From Closterium sp. Naga37s-1 (taxonomy: Eukaryota > Streptophyta > Zygnematophyceae > Desmidiales > Closteriaceae), in contig CANJKZ010000172.1 in the NCBI GenBank assembly GCA_947471745.1, positions 1,694,501-1,758,500 of the forward strand: DNA of 64,000 nt, read 5' to 3'. Positions 30,971 to 43,554 of this stretch are shown one piece after another. The position numbers were made by a program, and so were the translations under genes. Under the pieces are notes generated by a model. It worked only from the letters and a program-made list of their open reading frames with translations, did no database searches and had not been told where the DNA came from. Numbering within the stretch: the first letter of the stretch is position 1; every line of letters begins with the position of its first letter.

Positions 30971-31855
30971 GGAGGGCGACAGACGGGGCACAGCAGGGGG
31001 AAAGGGGGGGGAAAGGAGGGCGGAAGGAGGGGGAAAGGATGGGGAAAGGATGGGGAAAGGAGTGGGAAAGGAGGGGGTACAGGATGGGGAAAGGAGTGGG
31101 AAAGGGGGGAAGGGGGAAGGAAGAAAGTGAGCGTGAACGGAGGAGAAGGGCAGTGGAATAGGAAAAGGATTGAAGTGGGCAGGGTATATGAGGCGGAAGG
31201 AGCGTAAAACGAGGGGGGAAGGGGAATGAGGGGAGAGGACGGGGGAATGGGACGGGGAGGGGAGAGGGAATGGAGGAAAAGAAGTAGTGAGAAGTGAAAG
31301 CAGGGGAGAGGCAGGCGAATAGGAGGGGGTTTGGAGGAAGATGGGGAACTGAGGGGAAGGTGGTTGGACGGAGGGGGACAGGAGGGGAACAGGAGAAGGA
31401 AAGCAGGGGGCGTGGAGGGGGAAATGAGAAGAAAATAGGGGGACGGGAGGTGGATAGGAGGGTGACAGGAATGGGAAAGGAGGGGAAATGGAGGAAATAG
31501 AAGATGAAGGAGGGGGCAAGGAGGGGAGGGGGAAAGAAGGGGGAACGGAGGGAGAAAAGGGGGGAAGTGGAGAGGAAAGGAGAGTGATAGGATGCGAAAG
31601 AAGGAAAGAGGAGGGCGTTAGGAAGGGGCGGCCGAAATGAGGGCAAAAGAAAGGGAAAGGAGAGGGAAGCAAAGGGAGACGAGAGGGACGGGAGGGAGGT
31701 GGATAGGAGCGGGACAGGAGGGGGACAGAAGGGGGACAGGAGGGTGAAAAGAGGAGTAAAAGGGGTGAAGGGAGCGGGAGAGAAGGGGGAAAGGAAAGAG
31801 AGAGTGGGGGGAGAGGAAGGGGGAGGAGGGAGGGAAAGGAGGGTGGAGGAAGGTG
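30970..31855 (+). repeat. polypurine tract about 0.9 kb long
   Basis: The plus strand is nearly all G and A, with words such as GGGGAAAGGAGTGGGAAAGG repeated irregularly. The complementary Pro/Ser-rich open frames are a result of this composition. Confidence 0.85.
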
Positions 31856-31944
31856 CGAGGTCGGGTTTGGTGCATGGGCATGCGATGGCAGCACCCAGCG
31901 CCGTCATCCCACGCTTGGTGCGGGAAGGGGGGGTTTTGGTGACA

Positions 31945-32115
31945 AGGCTGACGCCCTCATCGCACTCGCGCCCTCATCCCACGCTTGCTGCGCCCTCATC
32001 CCACGCTTGCTGCGCCCTCATCCCACGCTTGCTGCGCCCTCATCCCACGCTTGGCGCCCTCATCGCACGCTTGGCGCCCTCATCGCACGCTCGGCGCCCT
32101 CATCGCACTCGCGCT
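31945..32115 (+). repeat. 21-bp tandem repeat
   Basis: About eight units of the form GCGCCCTCATCCCACGCTTGC or GCGCCCTCATCGCACGCTTG. No spacer structure is present. Confidence 0.85.
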
Positions 32116-33326
32116 GCTGCCACGGACTCACTCACCACTCGCGCACTCACTTTGCCAACCCGCCTTTCACGGACGCTCTTGCCGCCACTGCCCACTTGGC
32201 CAACGCCACTGCCGCCGCGCGCGACCGACTCATGGCGGGCCCACGGCCAGCGATCTCCACGCGCTTCGCTTTTCGCGCTTCGGCTCGTAGCGTCGAGTCC
32301 TGGCGAAGCACGCACGCGTGGTTGGGGGGAGCGGGGCGGTGATGGGCGGGTAGAGTGGGTGCGGTGCGCGCGGCGAGGGGCGACGCACCTCGCATCACTC
32401 CGCAGCAGCTTCCCGCGCATCCGTCCGCGAGTGGCGGGCGCCGCCGATGGCGCTGGCGCGTGAATGCGCGCCTCTCGCGCACCTCGTCAAACGCGCAGCT
32501 GCCGCATCAGTGCCGCCCACGCGGCTGCTCGCGCGGATGCCGGAAGGGCGGTGCGCGCACGCAGGCGAGGCGCGCAGCAGCGACGAGCACCGCGCGACGT
32601 CGCTGGCACCGTGAATGCACCGACGCGCGCTCGCCATAACGCTTCCACTCCACCGCAGCACCTATTCATGAAATGAATAGTTCGAGCGAGCGCGTAAACA
32701 CGTAGTAACGCCGTAACAGCTGGCCACCTAAACACGAATTGGTATGGTATGGCTCCAGTAATACATGGCGATGGCGGTGTGCATTGCACACTCGCGCTTC
32801 CACTCCTCTTCTTGCCCGCCATCTGCTGCTGTTGCTTGAATCTACGCTCGCTACAAGCAGTCTTCACATACTGGTTTGTGCACTTGCAAACACATACATC
32901 ATACCTTGAAATGATTAGTGTCTCCAACTAGTCTCAAATGTTGTGTGCTTATAGTGTGGTAATATTTATATGAGAAATATAATAATGCGAACATAATTTA
33001 TTAATACGGAGAGATACATATATGGGCATAGAAAGTACATGTTGTACTATGTTGCGTTCAGAAGTTTGATTGTGCCCAGGATCACCTCACGAAGGTTCGC
33101 ATCGCATAGAGTAAGTTGCAGCGGAAGTATTGACCTCAGGTCAGAGTGAATTTAAAATGACATAATATTAACGAGCAGATACTTATGTTTATATAGTAAT
33201 ACAAAGGGAAAACCAAACGTCATAACTAGCCATCCACTCTAAGGCGTACGTTCCGTAAAACACAACGGTGCGACTCCAGACGGTTACAAACCTGTTCCCA
33301 CCTAAATCCTCGCTCCTGTAGCTGCC
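32116..33326. other. no gene recognised
   Basis: A GC-rich first half (to about 32640) holds short open frames of alanine- and arginine-rich composition with no known domain. The second half is AT-rich. It ends at the left target duplication of element E. Confidence 0.45.
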
Positions 33327-33331
33327 CGATG

Positions 33332-33787
33332 TGTTGGAATAACCGAAAGGTTATCACAAGCATTCCCGAAGGCTCTCCACTCCCGCGTTACTTCATAACG
33401 AAGCAAGCGCCTGTATCAGTACCGCAATAGCTCATATAGAGCACGCGGAAGGTCGAGGGTCACCCGAAGGTCAACAGTCGAAGACAGTCAACGGTCGTGA
33501 CCCTTGACTGCCCAGTAACCGCACAAGGCAGTTGCGAAGTGCAACGTGGTAACTGTCTAAAATGGCAATAGTCGTGGTTACTGTAGTAATGCAATTCAGT
33601 TAATAAGGGAATGTACCCCTCAGAGTACATGGCTAGCTAGGATTGCTATTTATATTCTTGTACTCCTATCTTATAATCATCTTGTTCTCTCTCATTTTTT
33701 TAACAAGGTCACTACAGAGACTTCACAGTTCTCTCATATACTTAGCAGCTTTATCCTATCCACTGCGATCCTTCAGTTATAACATCA
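33332..33787 (+). repeat. 5' LTR of E
   Basis: It starts TGTTGGAATAACCGAAAGG and ends ATAACATCA. It is about 98% like the 3' copy. Confidence 0.9.
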
Positions 33788-36036
33788 TGGTATGAGAGCT
33801 AGAGTGGATTATAAGGCCTGCTAAGTTCTTGTTCTTGCTAGAACAACCTCCTTATAAATGATTCATTACATCGTTACAAACTCTGCACTACAACGGCTCC
33901 AGAAGGAAAAGCCACTGCAGATTCTCCGGGCCCACCACCAGCAACACCCACTGCACCATCAGCGGTGACCTCCGTCAGCGCCGCTCTCGTTGAGCAGCTG
34001 GTCGCCCGCGTCAATGCTCTTGAGAGCCATCAAGCGATGAGCATCGATGGCTCAAGTTTTGCACGTGGAGTTGCTGGACTTCCTCTCCCTGGAGAAGACC
34101 GCCGCGTCAACTCCGAGAGATCCTTCACGTTCGACAACCGTCAAGCTTCAGCTTCTGCGCAAGACAGTCAACAACGCGCACACTCAGACACGATTGCAAC
34201 AATGCAGACAATAATCGTTCTGACTTCGAAGCTGAAAACATCGGTTCCTTTCGACGGAAAGGACTTCTACACTTGGAGCTTCGAGTTTGAGCTCCTCGCG
34301 ACAACTGCGCAAATCTGGATGTACTATGACGGAAGCTTACCGTTTCCAACGGAAGGCACCATTCAAGAGAAGAACCAGTATTACCACGAATCTCTTCTCG
34401 CGTACACCGCCCTGCTCCGAAATCTCTCCCCCTCCGAGCAGCTTGGCATTCGCTCCTACAAGTCAAAGTGGGCGCCTGCGTACGCCTCTTGGGAGCACCT
34501 GCGCAACTCATACATGGCAACAGACCCCGTTACAATGAGTCGCCTACTCAGCCAGCTTACATCGGTCAAAATGCAACAAGGGGAGAAAGCGGGACCATAT
34601 ATCAACCGGTGCCGCAACCTGCGCGACCACATCAAGAAGTGCGGCGGATCCGTCACTGACGACATGTTCGTCTCGATGGTTCTCTCCGGCCTCGGACCCG
34701 ACTGGCGTCAATGCCAATCACTGCTTCGTGCTCGAGCAGCCGTCTCCGAGTCGGCCTTGTGCGCCACGCTTCTCTCTGAGCAAAAAGAGATCGATCTGTA
34801 CAATGAGAAGAACACCAAGCGGGAGAAATTAGTCTTCTACACTGGCGCGACTGAAGGGGAGCAGCATGGGAAGAGAGTGGCCTTCTGCAAATACTGCAAG
34901 AAACCTGGACACACAATCGATCGGTGCTACAAGCGAAAGGCGGCCGACGAAAGACGTAACAGCTCTTCTGGCCAACAGAGCTCAGCGCCCTCAACCTCTC
35001 CTGCTGCAACAACCACCATATCGCCTCCTTCGGTTGCGAGCACCTCTCAAACACCTGCACGCATTACGGCCAAGGACAAAGGCAAAGGGTCAATTATGAG
35101 CTGCATGGTGCGTCGTCGCAGAGGGATTCGATACTACGACGAAATAGAGTTTCCGCCTGACGCTCCCATCGACCCTGTCGCGCCCAGTCAAGACAACGAC
35201 CCCATCATTCACACTTGGATCGATCAACCCTCAAAATACCCACCTGATTTCGACCTGCCTCCACCAACGCCAGAGTCCCCTCCCAGCATTCCCGCGAGGC
35301 GCTACATCGACCTCTCACCTTACACCGGATATTTTGACCGTGTCGTTACTCCGAAGATTGCTGGGATTGCGTGACAAAACCGCGAGGACATCAACACCTG
35401 GTGTCTTGACAGCTGCTGCGGGCAACACATGGTGGGATCACCAACATTCATTAAAAACTCAAAACGCATGAGGAGACCATGCGAGATCACTGTCGCCAAC
35501 AACGGACGCCTCAAGGCCTACAACATTGGGGAAGTCTGCCTTGAAGCTGAAGATACTCACTTCACGATTCACATCGGCAACGTCCTGGTTGCCCCTGATC
35601 TCCAATACAACCTCCTTTCATCAGTATAACTCATGCGGTGCGGTATCGACATTCGCAGCAACTGCAAAGACAAGACCTTCGAGCTTTACTACAAAAACAC
35701 CTACATCGGAAAGGCAGATGACAATGACGGGGTCTTCGTACTTAACTTCTCGGCTCAAGGCACCACTGGCGACTCGGATCGAACTCTTCTTCTGAAAACT
35801 ACCCTCTCGGAGCCTTCGTCTTCTGCTCCCACGGAGTCGTTGGCTTGGTCACATCACGAGGAGATGGATCTCGAGCGACCTGCTTCGGATGGTCTTCTAC
35901 GGCTACGCACTGTTCGACTACATCAACCTCCAATCCCGGTGGCACCGGACCTGCAACAATGGAAGAAGACGTAGACAGCGGGACGTTAGCAACTGCAGAA
36001 CCAACCAACGAAGAACAAACAACAATCCCAGCAACT

Positions 36037-36231
36037 GGCTGGGGAAGTCCCGGTCCGGCAGTCGGCCCTTGGGGCGAAGTCTTGACGCCGGAGGAAGCAG
36101 CCACTAGCGGATGGGGCGCTGTCTCGACACCGGACGAAGGCGGCGCTGTCGCCGAAGGAGGATGGGAAGATGGAGGCGGCTGGGGAACTTCAACTGGCGG
36201 CTGGGGAGCTTCAACTCCTGAAGGAGGCTGG
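36037..36231 (+). other. Trp-Gly-rich segment within E
   Basis: About 65 codons between the protease and integrase regions contain seven Trp, each next to Gly (GWG, PWG, GGW, GWG types), in an acidic, Pro/Thr/Ser-rich background. The frame is the one used by the downstream integrase region. Such GW/WG repeats bind Argonaute in several host and viral proteins; a role here is only inference. Confidence 0.7.
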
Positions 36232-38965
36232 AGTTTATCAAACCCTACTTATCCAGAAGCCCCAGGACTCCCCTCTGCGGAAGTTGCGGCGGTCGACCCA
36301 TACTGGGCAACACGTGGCACCAGCTAGGGCGGACCTCCTCTCCCCGATCAGTACGCTCCCGACACACCAGAACCAGTGCAAGAAGAGTCAGAGGAAGAAG
36401 TAACCTACGAATTCTTCGGAGGAGCAGCAGAATTACCAGAACCTACCGAGGAGCCGCCGCCGCCAGAACAAGGACCACAGGAGATTGAGGTCATCGGTGC
36501 CGAGTACAATTACTTCCGTATTCCCATGAAGGGACTCCCAGTCCGCGACTGGCCCAATCGGTGCTTGCTTGTCACGGGGGACCAAGTTGACGCCGGTGAC
36601 ACCGACGACATCATCGGAATTCCTCACGCGCTTCTGGAACTTAAGTCCATTCAAGCCTTTGCCACCAAAACTGATGACGCCACCAATGCAGGACCTGGAA
36701 AGGAGCAAAACGACGCAGCAGCAAGAAACAATTATTATCAGAAGACAGTCGGCTACCGCGCGGAACCGGAAACATGGCATCAGCGGCTCGGCCACCCCTC
36801 GCACGTAACTCTCAAGAATTCCCTCCGAACTGGTGTCTTCAACGACGGAGCACTACTCCTTCCCCGCGGAGGCTCTCTGACAGTAGATTCGGAAGACCCG
36901 CCATGCACAGTGTGCCCCGCCGCGTCACTCGCCCACAAGCCCTTTCCCGACCTACCGCCCGGCTACGAACGCTACAAGCCACACGACAAGGTTTACAGTG
37001 ATTTCATGAATGTCAACCAAGGAGGGCTCGACGGCGAATCTTACACGCTTACCTTCATCGATGCAAGCACTCGCTACGTATGGGCTGTCAATACTGACTG
37101 CAGATCACTCGCCTTCGAGTGCTTCATCGCGTGGATGAAGCGGGCCGAACGACAATCAGGGCTGAAATTAAAAAGCTGGCAGACAGACGGAGCCCTGGAG
37201 TTCTTCTCAGACGAGTTCAAGGAGCTCTTCAAGCAGAAAGGGATTGAACACCTGGTGTCCCTGCCCTACGCTCACGAGCAACAAGGAGTAGCAGAATGGA
37301 CAAACAGGAGCCTCGCCACCAGGATGAGGGCCCTGATGAAGCAGTCGGCCATCCCAACCAGATTCTGGCCGTTCGCGATGAACCATGCAGTCCGACTGCA
37401 CAACTTGCTGTCCTCACGAAGCCTCGAGAACAACAACTCTCCCTACAGGGCCTGGACGGGCAGAAAAGCAGACACGCGTCTGCTTCGGGTGTTTGGCTGC
37501 ATGGTACAGTACAGGCCACACACGGCAAGAACCGAAAAGTTTACTGACCGAGCTCGCTGGGGGGTTCACCTCGGAATCGAAAAAGAATACGAGGCATGGA
37601 TCGTGCTGGACTACGCGACACACGAAGTGACGAAATCACGTGACTGCATCTTCTACGAGAAGCTGACCCTGCCACTGTTCAACGAACACCGCGAAGCTGA
37701 CAGGGCACCAGAACGGGTTTTCGAGGGACACCGCAGCTTCGCAACCTCACACGACGAAGCTGACCTGGCAGAAGATGTGGATGCAGCAAATGTTACCCAG
37801 TTTGACAGCGCACCCAACATCCCCCTTACGAGCCCATTCCAAACCCCAACCTTCATACTTGTACACCAATTCGACCCCGACGATACAACTCGCGAAGCTC
37901 ACAACTTCAACAGCAACGCTCGCCGATCTCCGGATGCCGAGTTACCACACCCAAACACCTCGCAAGACACCCTCCGCCTCGGCAACAACAGCGACGACGA
38001 CGTAGTCAAAATAACCAGCTTTCACGACTACGACCGCCTGCACTACGAAAAGACCAACGAAACCGGCCTCCGCATCCTCGGCCTCGCAGTCGCCGTTCGC
38101 CACGACTCCCCGAAGGAGCCAACCACTGTCCGCCAAGCTCTCTCTAGCCTCGACAGTGAGAAATGGAAGGCAGCCATGGCCAAGGAGGTCGCGGCACTCA
38201 AGACCCGTGGAACATGGAAGCTGGTTCCCCGAACATCAGTGAAAGGGAGAAAGATTCACAGCGGAAAATGGGTCTTCCGCATTAAAACACTCGCGGATGG
38301 CTCCATCGACAAATACAAGGCATGATGGGTGGTGCGTGGCTTCGAGCAAACTCACCTAGCGGACTTCGATCTCACCTACGCACCTGTCGGGCGGCACACT
38401 TCAGTGCGGATCCTCATCTGCATCGCAGCCGTCAAACAGCGCCCACTCCGTCAGATCGACGTCGGCAGTGCATTCTTGTACGCTCCGGTCGATGCCATCA
38501 TCTTCGTCGAGCAGCCGCATGCCTTTGAGGAAAATGACGGCGCTGTGTGCCTGCTTCAGAAATCTCTCTACGAGATTAAGCAAGCGCCTCGCCTGTGGCA
38601 GCAGTACCTATACACCGTGCTCACGGAGCTTGGATTCAAACAACTGCCACATGACCTCGGAATGTACAGAAAGGAGTCGCGCGGCAAGTTCATCCTCCTC
38701 GTTGCCTACGTCGACGACCTCCTCTACACCGGTGACGACACGGAGCTACTGAACCAGTTCGAAGCGGACATCAAGGAGAAGCTGGAGGTTACGATCAATC
38801 ACGACGTTACACAATTCCTGGGTCTCAACATCACCCAGTCCGCCATCTCCATCCACCTCTCCGCCGCCAAATATGCCGAAACACTCGCAAAGAAATTCGG
38901 CATTGCACCCATCAACCTCACAACCCCCTTTCGCACTCCTCCTCCTAACCACGAACCAGACACCA

Positions 38966-38966
<1 letters not shown>

Positions 38967-38998
<32 letters not shown>
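38967..38998 (+). repeat. (CT)n microsatellite in E
   Basis: About 16 CT units lie between the reverse transcriptase and RNase H regions. Confidence 0.9.
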
Positions 38999-39001
<3 letters not shown>

Positions 39002-39715
39002 AACATCTGCTCTATCAGCAGCAGCTGGGGTGCCTCTTGTTTGCCGCCGTCACGTGCCGGCCGGATCTCTCCTACGTCGCAAGCCAGCTCGCTCAGTACA
39101 TGAAGCGACCTGAAGGGGAGAATCTACTGGATCTACGCCGAGCACTTCAATACTTCATCTCCGCTCCCGACGTCGGCCTCACATACGAAGCCAACTTAAC
39201 GGCTACCCTGCAGCTGCATGGCTACGTAGACGCAGACCACGCGGGAGACATTGACAACAGACGCTCCCGCACAGGATTCATTTTTCAACTCCAACCTGCT
39301 GGACTCATCTCATGGAACTCTCAGAAGCAGGAACTCATCGCTCTTTCGTCAGCCGAAGCCGAATTCATCGCCGCCAGCGCAGCCGTTCGCGAAGGACTGT
39401 ACCTGATGGAGGTCCTACACGAAGCGAAAGTGACGATGAACGGGCACTTCACGTTACTCTGCGACAAACAGAGCGCGATCAAGATCGCGAACAAGCCCGG
39501 CTTCGTGAACCGCACGAAACACATCGCCCTTCGCTACTTTTTCGTCAAGGACGAAATTGACAAAGGCAAGGTCAAGCTCACGTACTGCCCAACTGGCGAC
39601 ATGGCGGCCGAATTTTTGACAAAGAAACTGCCACGTCAACAGTTTCAGCACTGCGCCAACCTCTGCGGGATCACCAAGAAGTCCCACGTGGCTCACCTTC
39701 AGGAATGAAGGGGAG

Positions 39716-40166
39716 TGTTGGAATAACCGAAAGGTTATCACAAGCATTCCCGAAGGCTCTCCACTCTCGCGTTACTTCATAACGAAGCAAGCGCCTGTAT
39801 CAGTACCGCAATAGCTCATATAGAGCACGCGGAAGGTCGAGGGTCACCCGAAGGTCAACAGTCGAAGACAGTCAACGGTCGTGACCCTTGACTGCCCAGT
39901 AACCGCACAAGGCTGTTGCGAAGTGCAACGTGGTAACTGTCTAGAATGGCAATAGTCGTGGTTACTGTAGCAATGCAATTCAGTTAATAAGGGAATGTAC
40001 CCCCTCAGAGTACATGGCTAGCTAGGATTGCTATTTATATTCTTGTACTCCTATCTTATAATCATCTTGTTCTCTCTCAATTTATTAACAAGGTCACTAC
40101 AGAGACTTCACAGTTCTCTCATACTTAGCAGCTTTATCCTATCCACTGCGATCCTTCAGTTATAAC
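39716..40166 (+). repeat. 3' LTR of E, main part
   Basis: It continues with only a few more bases at 43200-43203, on the far side of inserted element F. Confidence 0.9.
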
Positions 40167-40308
40167 TGTTAGAAAGGCAAGCAGAAAGTTAGAAGCAGAA
40201 AGGAGAGGTTCACTAGTAAGTAGGGCAGTACATATAGCAAACCCTAATTTAGGTTGTACTCACTATAGAGTACCCCACTGCAGACTAGACAATGATAACA
40301 TTCTGACA
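40167..40308 (-). repeat. F LTR, left (3' LTR)
   Basis: On the minus strand it starts TGTCAGAATGTTATC and ends CTAACA. Telo-box AAACCCTA at 40239-40246. Confidence 0.85.
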
Positions 40309-40629
40309 CACCCCCATAGTCAAAGTGGGGTATAATCAGCACAGCAAGCAGTCATAGAGCAGGTTCACAAGGACAAGCAAAGCTAGAGGCATTCACAACG
40401 GGCACGTGAGGAGGAGGAGGCGAGACTGTAAGAGGAGAGGAGATAGGAGGCGACGGCTGAAGCTGCAGACACACGGGCAACAGGAGTCACACTGGCACAG
40501 GGGCTACCGGAACAGCGCCCCGGACTACTGGAGTAACTGGCTCTGCGGCTAACTCTGAGCGGCAGGAGCAACGGACCCACGGGCGACTGGCGCAGCTGGC
40601 TACGACTGGGCTACCAGGACAGCGCCCCG

Positions 40630-40813
40630 TGTCAGAATGTCATTGTTCTCTAGCCTGCAGTGGGGTACTCTATAGCGACTACAACCCCTTAGGGTTTCCT
40701 ATATGTATCCTGCTGCTTTCTAGTGAACTCCCTCTTCTTCTTTTGCCTAAACTTCTCTTGCCTAGCTAGGACTTACCTAGCTATGGCTCCTAACTCTACC
40801 TACAATTTTCACA
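40630..40813 (+). repeat. 5' LTR of G
   Basis: It starts TGTCAGAATGTCATTG and ends TTTTCACA. Telo-box TAGGGTTT at 40690-40697. Confidence 0.85.
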
Positions 40814-42055
40814 TGCTATCAGAGCAGGTCGATCCCCTTGGGTCGATCCTGTGGGTGGGCTCACCACCTCACTGCTTCCGCTGCTACTGCCACTCTCTGT
40901 GTCGCACGCCCCGTGGCGTGCGACGGATTTTTCATCCCGCCGCGCGCTCGGAGCGTGCGGCGGTTTTTTGCCCGCCGTGCGCCCCGAGGCGCGCGGCGGT
41001 TTTCTGCCCGCCGTGCGCCCCGAGGCGCGCGGCGGTTGTCTGCCCGCCGTGCGCCCCGAGGCGCGCGGCGGATTTCTGCCCCGTCACTCCGCGCGTCGCT
41101 CCCGGGAGGCGCTGCGACGGGCGACGGGGACCCGCGCGTCGCCCCCCGTCGCCCGTCGTGGCCTGCGCGCGGCTCGTACAGCCTGCGCGCGGCCCGTACG
41201 GGCTGCGCCAGGCCCGCGCGCGGCCCGTACGGGCTGCGCCAGGCCCGCGCGCGGCGCGTACGGGCTGCGCCAGGCCCGCGCGCGGCTCGGGCCGCCTGCG
41301 CGCGGTTCGGGCGGCTGTGCCAGGCCCGTGGGCGGCCCGTTCTTCGCTGCCCCTGCGCTGCCCGCTGTCCCCCGTGCTTCTGATGGCGCCCCACCCCTGC
41401 TGCTGCCCGTTCTCCTGAATTAGGGTTTGGGGGTGGGGGGTATGGGGGTGCAGCTTCTGTGTGCCGTCCCCTGCTCCTCCTCCTCCTCCGTCTCCCAGTG
41501 CTGCAGCTGCCGCTGAGGGGGGTGGACCTGTTGGAGCCGTCGGAGTGGTACTAAGGGGGGTGAAGGGGGAGTGGAGCTAGGGGTGAAGCAGGGGGTGTGT
41601 GTCAGGGGGAGTGGGACTGTTTGGGGAGGTTGAACTGAGGTTGCCGTCGTGTCGCCAGCAGCACCTGTAGTCCGGGGAGTTGCTCCGGTAGCCCAGTCGC
41701 AGCCAGCTGTGCCAGTCGCCCGTGGGTCCGTTGCTCGTCTGCCGCTACTTTTAGCCGCGGAGCCAGTTACTCCAGTAGTCCGGAGCGTTGTTCCGGTAGC
41801 CGCTGTGCCAGTGTGACTCCTGTTGCCCGTGTGTCTGCAGCTTCAGCCGTCGCCTCCTATCTCCTCTCCTCTCACTCTTGCCTCCTCCTCCTCACTTGCC
41901 CTCTGCGATAGCCTCTAGCTTTGCTCATAATTGTGAACTTTAAACTATTGCTTCTTGTACTTGTGCTCAGAATGTGTGGTGACATTGTGATCCACCCTGA
42001 GCTTGTTCTGCTTTGCTTGCTCTGCTGATTACACCCCACTTTGGCTATGGGGGTG

Positions 42056-42228
42056 TGTCAGAATGTCATTATTCTCTAGCCTGCAGTGGGGTACTCTATA
42101 GCGAGTACAACCCCTTAGGGTTTCCTATATGTATCCTACTGCTTTCTAGTGAACTCCCTCTTCTTCTTTTGCCTAAACTTCTCTTGCCTAGCTAGGACTT
42201 ACCTAGCTATGGCTCCTAACTCTACCTA
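42056..42228 (+). repeat. 3' LTR of G
   Basis: It follows the purine tract CTATGGGGGTG. Telo-box TAGGGTTT at 42116-42123. Confidence 0.8.
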
Positions 42229-43075
42229 CCCCGGACTACAGGTGCTGCGGACGACAAGACGGCAGCCTCCGCTCAACCTCCCCCAACTGTCCCACCCCCC
42301 TTTCACACACCCACTGCTACACCCCTAGCTCCACTCCCACGTCACCCCCCTAGTACCACTCCTTCGGCTCCCACACACCCACCCACCTCAGCGGCAGCTG
42401 CAGCAGTGGGAGACGGAGGAGGAGGAGGAGTAGGGGACGGCGCACACAACCGGCACCCCCAGAACCGCCACCCCCACACTCCCCACCCCCAAACCCTAAA
42501 ACGGGTGGCACGGGGTAGGAGCGCGGGGGACGGCGAGGGGGACGGCGCGCGGCCCCCAGGGCGCCACCAGGGGCCGCGCGCGGCTCCCCAGGGCGCCGCG
42601 GCGGGGCAGCGGGGGGGTCGCGCGCGGCTCCAGGGGTGGCGCGCGGGTCCAGCGGGACAGTGCGCGGGTCCCCGGGGGCGACGCGAGGGTCGACGGGGGG
42701 CAGCGGGCAGATCCCGCATGTGACGCGAGGGTCGACGGGGGGCGCGCGCGGGTCCCCGGAGGCGACGCGAGGGTCGACGGGGTGCGGCGCGCGGGTCCAG
42801 CGAGGCAGCGCGAGAGCCGACGGGGGGGCGCGCGCGGGTCCCCTGTGGCGACGCGAGGGTCGACGGGGGGGGGGGGGGGGGGGGCGCGCCCTGCAGAAAA
42901 CCGCCGCGTGCCCCAAGTGCACGGCGGGAAGAAAATAAACGCCACGCGCCTCTAGCGCGCGGCAGGTAGGAAAGGTCGCGCGCCCGAGGCGCTCGATAGG
43001 AAGGACAGCAGCGGAAGACTTAGGTGGGCCCATCCACAGGATCGACCCGGGGGGGTCGACCTGCTCTGATAGCAT

Positions 43076-43194
43076 GTTAGAAAGGCAAGCAGAAAGTTAG
43101 AAGCAGAAAGGAGAGGTTCACTAGTAAGCAGGGCAGTACATATAGCAAACCCTAATTTGGGTTGTACTCACTAGACAATGAGAACATTCTGACA
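43076..43194 (-). repeat. F LTR, right (5' LTR)
   Basis: It matches the left copy apart from a shorter middle. Telo-box AAACCCTA at 43147-43154. Confidence 0.85.
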
Positions 43195-43466
43195 ATAACA
43201 TCACGATGCTTCTGCTCCGACGGTCCAGATGCTACCAACCGTACGTGACTCTTCGCGTCATGTCTGATTTTTCGCCTTCATACATGCGTTTGTGTTCTTG
43301 ACTTGATGCTGGTGGGAATGTACAGTAGTTCTCAATTTATTGTTCGTAACACCCCACTCCATTCCTCGCCGTAGCAAGTCTTGACTTGCTTGACTACACC
43401 GCTCAGTTCGGAGCAGTGCTGGTACTTCGGACGGGGCAGTCGCTTCGTGAGAAAGTCGGTGGTCAT

Positions 43467-43523
43467 CAGGCCCTCAGAAGTCAGACTTTTTTCTTTGATT
43501 TGGCCAAAAAACTCTGATATTTT

Positions 43524-43554
<31 letters not shown>

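Larger units (their letters stand above)
40630..42228 (+). mobile_element. G: non-autonomous copia-like element inside F
   Basis: LTRs at 40630-40813 (184 bp) and 42056-42228 are close to the outer LTRs of B. The target duplication is CCCCG (40625-40629 and 42229-42233). The primer site TGCTATCAGAGCAGG begins at 40814. The internal region has a GC-rich tandem-repeat leader (40900-41330), a segment homologous to B region b, and the conserved 3' block (41940-42055). No gag or pol domain is recognised. The LTRs differ at a few places, so it is fairly young. Confidence 0.88.
40167..43194 (-). mobile_element. F: non-autonomous copia-like element in the 3' LTR of E
   Basis: LTRs at 40167-40308 and 43076-43194 (three base differences plus a length difference) are flanked by the target duplication ATAAC (40162-40166 and 43195-43199). 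The primer site TGCTATCAGAGCAGG adjoins the right LTR. The internal region has a GC-rich leader (about 42530-42960, units around GACGCGAGGGTCGACGGGG) and the 350-bp segment shared with B. No protein domain is recognised. Element G is inserted in it. Confidence 0.88.
33332..43203 (+). mobile_element. E: Ty1/copia element carrying nested insertions
   Basis: LTRs of about 456 bp (33332-33787, and 39716-43203 when the inserted F is set aside) differ at about nine places. The target duplication is CGATG (33327-33331 and 43204-43208). The primer site TGGTATGAGAGCTAGAG starts at 33788. Parts are gag (about 33965-35370) with the zinc knuckle CKYCKKPGHTIDRC, a protease region (about 35390-35640), a Trp-Gly-rich stretch (36037-36231), pre-integrase and integrase (about 36770-37620), reverse transcriptase (about 38130-38900, YVDDLL) and RNase H (about 39040-39700), then the purine tract GAAGGGGAG. 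It is broken, with about five interruptions, and is moderately young. Element F sits in the last bases of the 3' LTR. Confidence 0.92.

Noticed and set aside
30506-31907. Two open frames of 462 codons on the minus strand, Pro/Ser-rich
   Set aside because: They overlap in different frames and are simply the complement of the polypurine tract. There is no domain and no conserved pattern.
42862-42884. Long G run as a functional element
   Set aside because: A simple homopolymer within the leader of F; its length may also be a sequencing or assembly effect.
43381-43466. Possible host exon before M2 continuing after it (to about 44360)
   Set aside because: Frames can be read on both sides, but the product matches nothing I recognise and no splice sites support it.
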